From Caproiciproducens faecalis (GTDB lineage Bacteria > Bacillota > Clostridia > Oscillospirales > Acutalibacteraceae): DNA of 64,000 nt. Position 1 is the first letter of the stretch; the number at the start of each line of letters is the position of its first letter. Location: NCBI RefSeq assembly GCF_019448085.1, contig NZ_JAGFNZ010000002.1, positions 248,001-312,000 of the forward strand, given 5' to 3'. The notes under the pieces are model-generated. The model worked only from the letters and a program-made list of their open reading frames with translations. It was not told the origin of the DNA and did not search any database. The translations under genes and the position numbers were made by a program. Shown here in pieces: positions 57,442-64,000 of this stretch.

Positions 57442-58320
57442 ATGATGGAAAGCATCTTGCAGTTAATAGTCAGCGGCGTTGCCATGGGATTTATCTATGC
57501 ACTGGTTGGCATTGAATATACCTTAGTATGGAATTCAACCGGCCTTCTGAATTTCAGCCATGATAAATTCATCATGCTGAGCGCCTATATCTTTGCAGGT
57601 ACTTTTGTTGTCAAGATGGGCCTGCCCCCCGCCGTCGGGGTCATTGCGTCCTTACTGGTTATGTTTATATTCGGCATGCTGGTGGCGGTTGGAATTTTCA
57701 ACCCTCTGCGCAGCATGGCCTCCCCTATTTTTGCGGTTATGGGCACGGTTGTACTTGGACGAATCATCTCGGAAATGGTACGTCTGATCTGGGGGCCCAT
57801 CCCCTTTACCCTGCCGAATTATTTAACGGGCACTTATCAGCTCGGAAATATTATCATCGGCCGCGTCAATGTCTGGATCATTGTGATATCGTCCCTGCTG
57901 GTCGCCGCACTGCAGATCTTTTTCAAGACGACCAAAACCGGAAAAGCCATGCGGTGCGTCCAACAAAACAAAAAGGCAGCCACGCTGATGGGAATTGACG
58001 TCAGCAAAAACATTGTGTTTACCATCGTACTCAGTTCACTGGTGTGCACGGTAATCGGTATGCTCGTCATCCCGCTGTTCACCGTAGACACCTCCATGGC
58101 AAACATGATCGGACTGAAAGGATTTTCTTCCGGTGTAATCGGCGGCTTCGGCTATCTTCCCGGGGTTATCGCCGGCGGTGTTTTCCTCGGCGTATTGGAA
58201 AATTTCAGTACCATCGTCCTTCCGGCTGTTTACAAAGACTGTGTCGGTTTTGTACTCATGATTATCTTCCTGCTGGTCCGACCGTCCGGCATTTTGGGAC
58301 ATAGGAAAAATTTGCGCTAG
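57442..58320 (+). CDS. livH: Liv-type ABC importer permease LivH
   Basis: A 292-residue permease with about eight hydrophobic segments and the LivH pattern (GVAMGFIYALVGIEYTLVWNSTGLLNFSHDKF). ATG 57442 has only a weak AGAAAG site; a second ATG follows at once. Partner of LivM, downstream by eight bases. Confidence 0.92.
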   Translation: MMESILQLIVSGVAMGFIYALVGIEYTLVWNSTGLLNFSHDKFIMLSAYIFAGTFVVKMGLPPAVGVIASLLVMFIFGMLVAVGIFNPLRSMASPIFAVMGTVVLGRIISEMVRLIWGPIPFTLPNYLTGTYQLGNIIIGRVNVWIIVISSLLVAALQIFFKTTKTGKAMRCVQQNKKAATLMGIDVSKNIVFTIVLSSLVCTVIGMLVIPLFTVDTSMANMIGLKGFSSGVIGGFGYLPGVIAGGVFLGVLENFSTIVLPAVYKDCVGFVLMIIFLLVRPSGILGHRKNLR

Positions 58321-58337
58321 AAAGGAGAATGCCGGGT

Positions 58338-59336
58338 ATGAAAAAAATTAAAATCGCACTGATGGTTCTGGTATTTGTTTTGCTGATTGCATTCCCTATG
58401 CTTGACGGAAATCTATATCATCAACAATTAATGAACCAGGTGTTTGTCAATATCATTGTGGTCATGGGGCTGAACTTTATTACCGGCCTGACCGGCCAGA
58501 TGAATCTGGGCACGGCGGGAATTTTCGCGCTGGGCGCCTATGCGTCGGCATTGATGTGCACAAAGCTGCACACGCCGGTCTGGATCGGCTTTCCAATCGC
58601 TATTCTGGTCGGTTTTCTGATTGGAAGAGGCCTAGGCTATCCCAGCCTGCGCGTGAAGGGCGTGTATCTCTCGCTTACCACGATCGGCTTCAGTGAGGTT
58701 GTGAGGCTGATCCTTACCAACGCCATTGATTTCACGGGCGGCTCACAGGGCGTTCAGAATATTCCGTTTCTAAATTTATTCGGATTTGAGTTCAACACTC
58801 CTTTTAAAATCTACTATCTCTATTTTGGACTTGCCATTATTCTGGCCATAGCGGCGGCAAGGGTGGTTTCTTCCAAATGGGGCAGGGTTTTCAAAGCAAT
58901 CAGGGACAACAGCGACGCAGTGGAAGCCTGTGGGATCGACGTGGCAAATCTGAAAATACTTGCTTTCACAATGGCGGCGATTTACGGCTGCATCGGCGGT
59001 TTCCTGTACACCCATATGATGGGTTATATCAATCCCACAGCGTTTAATCAGGACTTGTCTGTAAATTATCTTGTCATGATGATGATCGGCGGAATCGGCT
59101 CTGTAGCGGGCAACATACTGGGCGCCGTCATGGTTACCCTTTTACCGGAAATTCTTCGCTTTATGCAGAACTATTACTGGCTGATTTTCAGTATTATCAC
59201 ACTGATTTTCGCGGTATTCCTGCCGAACGGCATTGTTTCTCTTTTCAAGAAATCAGAAAGGCAGGAAAAACATTTCAATATATTCCATTCCATTAAAAAG
59301 GCAACGGAAGTGTGGGGAGGTAGATTAGCCAAATGA
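58338..59336 (+). CDS. livM: Liv-type ABC importer permease LivM
   Basis: A 332-residue permease (INFITGLTGQMNLGTAGIFALGAY-type opening, GFSEVVRLI, FKAIRDNSDAVEACGIDVANLK). Start ATG 58338 nine bases after AAAGGAGA. Overlaps livG by four bases (ATGA). Confidence 0.92.
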   Translation: MKKIKIALMVLVFVLLIAFPMLDGNLYHQQLMNQVFVNIIVVMGLNFITGLTGQMNLGTAGIFALGAYASALMCTKLHTPVWIGFPIAILVGFLIGRGLGYPSLRVKGVYLSLTTIGFSEVVRLILTNAIDFTGGSQGVQNIPFLNLFGFEFNTPFKIYYLYFGLAIILAIAAARVVSSKWGRVFKAIRDNSDAVEACGIDVANLKILAFTMAAIYGCIGGFLYTHMMGYINPTAFNQDLSVNYLVMMMIGGIGSVAGNILGAVMVTLLPEILRFMQNYYWLIFSIITLIFAVFLPNGIVSLFKKSERQEKHFNIFHSIKKATEVWGGRLAK

Positions 59337-60112
59337 AGACAATATTAAGGACAGAAAATGTTGTAAAAAACTTTTCCGGGCTGGTCGCGGTACGTGATTT
59401 GTCCTTTGAAATGGCTGAACGGAACATCCACGCGCTGATTGGGCCGAACGGTTCGGGAAAAACCACGACCATCAACATGATTACCGGCGCTTTTCCGGTA
59501 ACAAGCGGCCGGATTTTCTATGGGGACACCGAAATCAGCACAATGCCCACCCACCAGATCGCCCGGTTGGGAATCGGAAGGACGTTCCAGAATCTGAAAC
59601 TGTTCACCTCCATGACAGTCATGGAAAACCTGATGGTGGGCGGTCACCAGATGATGCCGTCAGGTATCCTGCGTTTCCTGATCGATCCCGCAACAAGCCG
59701 GAAAGAAGAAAAACAGGTGGAGGAAAAAGCAAAACAGGTTCTGGACTTCATCGGGATGTATGACCTGAAGGATGAAAAAGTCTCGTCATTGCCGTACGGA
59801 CGTCAAAAAATGACCGAGCTGGGCCGAGCGCTGATGATGGACCCGAAGCTGCTTTTTTTGGATGAACCCGCGGCCGGACTGAACCCTTCCGAGCGCGTGG
59901 AGTTTGTAAATATCATGCTGAAAACCTTCGACCTCGGAATTGACTTATTCCTGATTGAACACAACATGGATGTCGTCATGAATATCTGCAGTCGGATTAC
60001 CGTTTTGAACTTCGGCGCAAAAATTGCAGAGGGTACGCCTGATGAGATTAAAAACAACGATGAAGTCATCAAGGCATACCTGGGCAACAGATACCAGTCT
60101 GAAAAAGCCTAA
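59333..60112 (+). CDS. livG: Liv-type ABC importer ATPase LivG
   Basis: A 259-residue ATPase: Walker A GPNGSGKTT, the LivG-specific RTFQNLKLFTSMTVMENLMVG, Walker B LLFLDEPAAGLN and His switch LIEHNMDVVM. The signature motif reads LPYGRQK, where most ATPases have LSGGQ, as is common in LivG. Confidence 0.93.
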   Translation: MKTILRTENVVKNFSGLVAVRDLSFEMAERNIHALIGPNGSGKTTTINMITGAFPVTSGRIFYGDTEISTMPTHQIARLGIGRTFQNLKLFTSMTVMENLMVGGHQMMPSGILRFLIDPATSRKEEKQVEEKAKQVLDFIGMYDLKDEKVSSLPYGRQKMTELGRALMMDPKLLFLDEPAAGLNPSERVEFVNIMLKTFDLGIDLFLIEHNMDVVMNICSRITVLNFGAKIAEGTPDEIKNNDEVIKAYLGNRYQSEKA

Positions 60113-60127
60113 GGAGGAGGTTGAACC

Positions 60128-60838
60128 GTGCTAAAGATTAATAAAATTGATGTATTTTACGGAAAAGTGCAGGCCCTTTTCGACGTTTCCATGGAGATCA
60201 ACGATAAAGAGATCGTCTCCATCATCGGCGCCAATGGAGCGGGAAAGTCCACGCTGATGAAAGCGATTGCCGGACTGAATAAAGCCAGCAGTGGTTCCAT
60301 CGAATTCATGGGCGAAGAAATCAGCAATATCCGCGCTCACAAGATTGTTCACAAAGGAATTGTTTATGTACCGGAGGGTCGTGAGGTTTTTCCGGAAATG
60401 TCCGTGCTTGAAAATCTGGAAATGGGTGCATTCAACAGAAAATTCTCGAAAACGGAACTGAACAATAATATTGAGGAATCCTACGCCCTCTTCCCGCGTC
60501 TGAAGGAACGTTCCAAGCAGCTGGCGGGCACCCTCAGCGGCGGTGAACAGCAGATGCTTGCCATTTGCAGAGGAATGATGTCCGACCCAAAGCTGATTAT
60601 GTTTGACGAGCCTTCTCTGGGCCTTGCACCGGTCACTGTCAGCGAGATGTTTGACGCAATTGTAAAAATACACGAAAACCGCAAAATTCCCGTTATCATT
60701 GTAGAACAGAACGCATTTATGGCAATGTCCATTTCCGACAGAACCTATGTCATGGAAGTGGGCCATATGGTACAGTGCGGAAACAGCCAGGAGCTGCTCA
60801 ACAGCCCGACCATCAAGAAAGCATATCTTGGCGGATAA
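60128..60838 (+). CDS. livF: Liv-type ABC importer ATPase LivF
   Basis: A 236-residue ATPase: Walker A GANGAGKST, YVPEGREVFPEMSVLENLEMG typical of LivF, signature LSGGEQQM and Walker B LIMFDEPSLGL. Start is GTG 60128 after AAGGAGGAGG. Confidence 0.93.
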   Translation: MLKINKIDVFYGKVQALFDVSMEINDKEIVSIIGANGAGKSTLMKAIAGLNKASSGSIEFMGEEISNIRAHKIVHKGIVYVPEGREVFPEMSVLENLEMGAFNRKFSKTELNNNIEESYALFPRLKERSKQLAGTLSGGEQQMLAICRGMMSDPKLIMFDEPSLGLAPVTVSEMFDAIVKIHENRKIPVIIVEQNAFMAMSISDRTYVMEVGHMVQCGNSQELLNSPTIKKAYLGG

Positions 60839-60855
60839 AGGAAAGATGGTACATT

Positions 60856-61629
60856 ATGAAATTGATCCGTTACCAGTTTGAAGAAAAAATTGAATTTGGA
60901 AGTCTGGAAGACCAAACCGTCCGCCGCCTGAAGGGCGATATTGAGAGCGGCTTTTCCGAAACCGGAGAAACGGTTCCGCTTTGCCGGGTGCGGCTGCTGA
61001 GTCCGGTCATGCCTAAAAAGGCGGTCTGCATCGGACTGAATTACAAGGACCACATTGCGGAATCCGGGGCAAAAACGCCGGATTCACCGGTCGTATTTTT
61101 AAAGCCGAGCACCGCGGTGATCGCGCCGCAGCAGGAAATCGAGTATCCCGCCATTTCGTCCCACGTGGATTATGAAGGCGAGCTGGCAGTCGTGATTGGG
61201 AAAAGAGCCAAACGGGTTGAAAAGGCAGACGCGCCAAAATACATATTGGGGTACACCTGCGCAAACGACGTAAGCGCGCGCGACTATCAGCCGGCCGACG
61301 GCCAGTGGACAATCGCAAAAGGCTTTGATACCTTTCTGCCGCTGGGTCCCTGCATCCAAACGCAGGCCGACCCCACAGAACTGGAGATACGAACCTATCT
61401 GAACGGTCGTCTGGTTCAGCACTCCAATACGTCCCAGCTGCTGTTTCAGCCGTATGAACTCGTAAGCTATCTTTCGCAGATTATGACTCTGGAGCCGGGT
61501 GATGTCATTCTGACGGGGACCCCTTCCGGCGTGGGAGCCATTCACCCCGGCGATGTGGTGGATGTGGAAATCGGGCGGATTGGCCGGCTGACAAACACAG
61601 TGAAGGCAGCTCAAACACAATGCGATTAG
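60856..61629 (+). CDS. FAH-family hydrolase/isomerase
   Basis: A 257-residue fumarylacetoacetate hydrolase-fold enzyme: CIGLNYKDHIAESG, FLKPSTAVI, the metal ligands in HVDYEGELAVVIGKRAK and NDVSARDYQ, and the C-terminal LEPGDVILTGTPSGVGAIHPGDVV. These enzymes cut or isomerise beta-diketo acids or decarboxylate oxaloacetate-like acids; 2,4-diketo-3-deoxy-sugar acid hydrolases belong here. ATG 60856 follows AAAGGAAAG. Its position after the importer suggests it acts on the imported compound's breakdown product. Confidence 0.88.
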   Translation: MKLIRYQFEEKIEFGSLEDQTVRRLKGDIESGFSETGETVPLCRVRLLSPVMPKKAVCIGLNYKDHIAESGAKTPDSPVVFLKPSTAVIAPQQEIEYPAISSHVDYEGELAVVIGKRAKRVEKADAPKYILGYTCANDVSARDYQPADGQWTIAKGFDTFLPLGPCIQTQADPTELEIRTYLNGRLVQHSNTSQLLFQPYELVSYLSQIMTLEPGDVILTGTPSGVGAIHPGDVVDVEIGRIGRLTNTVKAAQTQCD

Positions 61630-61653
61630 GCTTGCCGGTAAGGAAGTGAGAAT

Positions 61654-62385
61654 ATGAAACCAATTCACAAGGTATCTGTGACTGACCAGACAGTGGAAAA
61701 ACTGAAAGAGCTGATACAAACCGAAGGCTATCAGATTGGTGACCGGCTACCGACACAGGCGGAAATCGGGGCCATTTTAAACATAGGCCGCTCTGCGGTC
61801 CGGGAAGCGATCCGCGTACTGGAGGCGGAAGGGGTTGTGGAGGTATTGTGCGGCAAGGGAGTGTTTATCATTAATCCCATCGGTAATGAAAAGCAGAGTG
61901 CCGAGGATTGGTATGAACAGAACAAAACAAGAATCACCGATTTTGTCAATGTAAGGGGAGCCATGGAGCCGCTTGCAATCAAGCTGGCTATGGAACGGGC
62001 GACTCCTGCGGATATGGAAAAGATTCACGAAAAACTGCTTGCGTTTGAACGGGCGATGGAATCGGGTGATCCAAGCGTGATGGAAACAACCGATTATGAA
62101 TTTCACAAGGCAATTTTGGAAACGAGCAGGAATCAGTTTATCCTGAACATTATGGACAATATCAACTGGCTGCAGCGGGAACTGCGCCGCGAGTCCTTTA
62201 AAAGTCACCAGGAAGGCCTGAACGCGCAGGAAGGGCACCGCAAAATGTACGACGCAATGGTGAACAGTCAGACTGAAACAGCCGTGGAAGAGATGAGGAT
62301 GCACGTTGCCTATTCACGCATCAATTACCTGAAAATGCTGAAAAACCTGCAATCTAAAATGTATGATAAAAATTCTGTGATATAA
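61654..62385 (+). CDS. FadR-subfamily GntR regulator, third
   Basis: A 243-residue regulator (KLKELIQTEGYQIGDRLPTQ, LNIGRSAVREAIRVLEAEG; FCD domain with DYEFHKAILETSRN). It lies inside the Liv-FAH operon, 24 bases after the FAH gene. GAAGTGAG precedes ATG 61654. Probably one of the regulators of this regulon; which of the three binds TCAGACAAT is not known. Confidence 0.9.
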   Translation: MKPIHKVSVTDQTVEKLKELIQTEGYQIGDRLPTQAEIGAILNIGRSAVREAIRVLEAEGVVEVLCGKGVFIINPIGNEKQSAEDWYEQNKTRITDFVNVRGAMEPLAIKLAMERATPADMEKIHEKLLAFERAMESGDPSVMETTDYEFHKAILETSRNQFILNIMDNINWLQRELRRESFKSHQEGLNAQEGHRKMYDAMVNSQTETAVEEMRMHVAYSRINYLKMLKNLQSKMYDKNSVI

Positions 62386-62454
62386 AAGTCACTAGAGGCT
62401 AATTGGCCCGGCTTTTGGCAAAAGGTAATCTGAAATAAAAAGGAGAGTATGACA

Positions 62455-62919
62455 ATGAAACAATATAAAATACAGGATATCGCCCCTGGCCTGATCAAGG
62501 GGGTAGACGTTCAGATGCCCGGGGCAGCGGAGGTTTACCGGGAAAACTGGTTTGAGTGGAGAGCGACAACCCTGCGCGCCGGTATGAAACAGAGCACATT
62601 GGCGGGCGGCGTGCTGAACATCTGGAAGCATACTCCGGTTTTTGCGGAGTTGGAGTACCACGAGGACTGCGAAATGTTCTATTTTGTACAAGGGACTGCC
62701 ATTATGCCGTTTGCGGACATTCAAGACGGAAAAATCGATATGGACAGCGTCCAGCTTGTCAGAGTTCCCGCAGGCACACAAATCATTATCCACCCCAACA
62801 AAGCGCATTTTGTAGCCGTAGCACAGGATGACACACCGGTTACGATCATTGTGACCAGTCCCGCAATGGACGCTCCCCGCCTCAGCCCCGCGGAAGCGTT
62901 GGAAGGAATTACCCGTTAG
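62455..62919 (+). CDS. AllA-like cupin (ureidoglycolate lyase family fold)
   Basis: A 154-residue cupin. HEDCEMFYFVQGTAIMPFAD and VRVPAGTQIIIHPNKAHFVAVA resemble the ureidoglycolate lyase (AllA) family, which handles hydroxy-acid ureides. No other purine or allantoin gene is nearby, so in this operon it may act on a different hydroxy/keto acid. ATG 62455 follows GGAG by nine bases; the ATG at 62449 is too close. Confidence 0.65.
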   Translation: MKQYKIQDIAPGLIKGVDVQMPGAAEVYRENWFEWRATTLRAGMKQSTLAGGVLNIWKHTPVFAELEYHEDCEMFYFVQGTAIMPFADIQDGKIDMDSVQLVRVPAGTQIIIHPNKAHFVAVAQDDTPVTIIVTSPAMDAPRLSPAEALEGITR

Positions 62920-62998
62920 CAGGGAGCTTTGCCGGGACATCCGTTTGGGATGACTCTGCTTTATCACAATAACGGAAGAACATGAGGGAATAGCAGCG

Positions 62999-63787
62999 AT
63001 GAATATTTTAGTATGTATCAAGCAAGTACCCGGTACCAGCAACGTAGAGGTGGACCCCGTTACCGGGGTGCTCAAGCGCGACGGAGTCGCCTCAAAGATG
63101 AACCCCTACGATTTATACTCTCTGGAGCTGGCCATGTGTCTGCGTCAGCAGCACGGCGGCACTGTCGACGTGATTACGATGGGCCCCCCGCAGGCCAAGT
63201 CTTCGTTACTGGAAGCGATCTGCATGGGCGCCGACAAGGGGTGCCTTATCAGTGACCGCAGATTCGGCGGCGCGGACGTAGTTGCCACCAGTTACACCCT
63301 CTCTCAGGGAATTCGAAAAATGGGACAGTATGATCTGATTCTTTGCGGAAAGCAGACAACGGACGGCGACACCGCCCAGGTTGGGCCGGAAACGGCAGAA
63401 TTTCTAAATATTCCTCACGCCACAAACGTGCAGGAGATTACCGAAGCAGAAGATGGATTTCTTACCGTACGCATAACAATGGACGGTTTTGCACAGGTTC
63501 AAAAAATGCCCTTGCCCTGTCTTTTAACGGTGGAAAAAAACATCAATACGCCCCGGCTTCCTTCCTACCGGCGAAAATGTTCTGTCAATCCGGACGGCAT
63601 TTCTGTATTTTCCTTAGCCGATTTTGAGGACAAAAACGAGGGCCACTACGGCCTTTCGGGATCTCCCACACAAGTGGAACGTATTTTCCCACCGGAAAAA
63701 AATCTTTCGAAAGAGATTTACGAAGGTTCGGGCAATGAGCTTTCCCAAAAGCTTTTTGACCTGCTCTTGCAGAAAAAATTCATATAA
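62999..63787 (+). CDS. etfB: Electron transfer flavoprotein beta subunit
   Basis: A 262-residue Etf[23 protein letters not shown] at the N-terminus, [21 protein letters not shown] with the adenine/FAD-binding pattern, and the C-terminal extension. With the ferredoxin-domain EtfA beginning downstream it probably forms an electron-bifurcating or -confurcating complex with an acyl-CoA, lactate or related dehydrogenase expected beyond the window edge. Confidence 0.93.
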   Translation: MNILVCIKQVPGTSNVEVDPVTGVLKRDGVASKMNPYDLYSLELAMCLRQQHGGTVDVITMGPPQAKSSLLEAICMGADKGCLISDRRFGGADVVATSYTLSQGIRKMGQYDLILCGKQTTDGDTAQVGPETAEFLNIPHATNVQEITEAEDGFLTVRITMDGFAQVQKMPLPCLLTVEKNINTPRLPSYRRKCSVNPDGISVFSLADFEDKNEGHYGLSGSPTQVERIFPPEKNLSKEIYEGSGNELSQKLFDLLLQKKFI

Positions 63788-63803
63788 GGAGGGAAAGTTC
63801 GTT

Positions 63804-64000
63804 TTGTCTTACTTAAAAATCAATCATGATAAAATCACGGCCGAAAACGCAGAGGACTTAATGAAAATTTGTCCGTTTTCCGCCATTACATATGAAAACG
63901 GCAGGCTTGAAATCGGAGCCGGCTGCAAAATGTGCAAAATGTGTGTCAACAAAGGCCCCAAAGGTGCAATCGAATTCATTAAAGAAGAAGCCCCTTCCGT
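63804..64000 (+). CDS. etfA: Electron transfer flavoprotein alpha subunit, N-terminal part (cut by window edge)
   Basis: Sixty-five codons from TTG 63804 (ten bases after GGAGGG). CKMCKMCVNKGPKGAIEF supplies a ferredoxin-like cysteine cluster before the Etf domain. Such EtfA forms occur with lactate dehydrogenase-Etf complexes and caffeyl-CoA reductase in anaerobes. The rest lies outside the window. Confidence 0.85.
   Translation, partial: MSYLKINHDKITAENAEDLMKICPFSAITYENGRLEIGAGCKMCKMCVNKGPKGAIEFIKEEAPS

Noticed and set aside
1-64000. CRISPR arrays, rRNA and tRNA genes
   Set aside because: No regularly spaced direct repeats and no tRNA cloverleaf or rRNA-like stretches were seen by eye.

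Overview
The window looks like a chromosomal stretch of an anaerobic, spore-forming, Gram-positive member of the Clostridia, possibly the Oscillospirales/Ruminococcaceae side. The evidence is the cotJABC spore-coat genes, a glycyl-radical enzyme (oxygen-sensitive chemistry), an EtfA with a ferredoxin-type domain, strong Shine-Dalgarno sites (AGGAGG), consensus TTGACA/TATAAT promoters, and roughly 50% GC by eye. I cannot name the genus.

Region 1 (1-23,300) is a glycyl-radical-enzyme bacterial microcompartment (GRM) locus, mostly on the minus strand. Reading in the direction of transcription from 21,912: fucO (lactaldehyde reductase), an EutS/PduU-like shell protein, an EutP/PduV GTPase, a DJ-1/PfpI protein, a B12-independent diol dehydratase and its radical-SAM activase, tandem and single BMC shell proteins, a flavoprotein-like accessory protein, a shell protein with a long acidic-then-basic tail, an EutN vertex protein, an aldehyde dehydrogenase, an Fe-alcohol dehydrogenase, a PocR-type sensor and AraC-type response regulator, metK, PduL, a second aldehyde dehydrogenase, EutJ, an accessory protein, a PduS-like flavo/Fe-S protein and a PduT-like shell protein cut by the window edge. 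Active-site residues H164, H281, S282, C433, E435 and D447 sit at the positions I recall for Clostridium butyricum glycerol dehydratase. Together with fucO this points to lactaldehyde -> 1,2-propanediol -> propionaldehyde -> propanol/propionyl-CoA -> propionyl-phosphate. A soluble PocR-methyl-accepting protein follows on the plus strand.

Region 2 (23,300-37,900) is mixed chromosomal content: a NitT/TauT-type ABC importer, a cysteine desulfurase plus TtcA-like thiolation pair, an isolated phage-type endolysin/holin pair, a small TetR operon, an AmmeMemoRadiSam pair, a macro-domain gene remnant, and a MarR-controlled heterodimeric ABC exporter.

Region 3 (37,900-48,640) is the most striking part. 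The cotJABC operon is interrupted: cotJC stops matching its family at codon ~175 (38,887), and its missing C-terminal tail, in frame, lies at 48,488-48,577, followed by a strong terminator that fits the end of the original operon. The 9,608 bp between carry a TetR regulator, a heterodimeric ABC exporter, two membrane-fusion proteins, a TolC-like protein, a 54-residue ORF and a large serine recombinase next to the right end. Both junctions carry GCGCTTTGG. This has the architecture of a skin-like intervening element whose excision would restore a 200-residue CotJC.

Region 4 (48,640-64,000) is a sugar/organic-acid catabolic island. A minus-strand operon encodes a DapA-family aldolase, ribokinase-family kinase, SIS isomerase and RbsD/FucU mutarotase. 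The plus strand has a second DapA-family enzyme and a Liv-type ABC importer followed by a FAH-family hydrolase, an AllA-like cupin and electron-transfer flavoprotein genes; a GldA-like dehydrogenase lies on the minus strand. Three FadR-type GntR regulators are interspersed, and four promoters share the operator TCAGACAAT 12-13 nt downstream of the -10 box, suggesting one local regulon.
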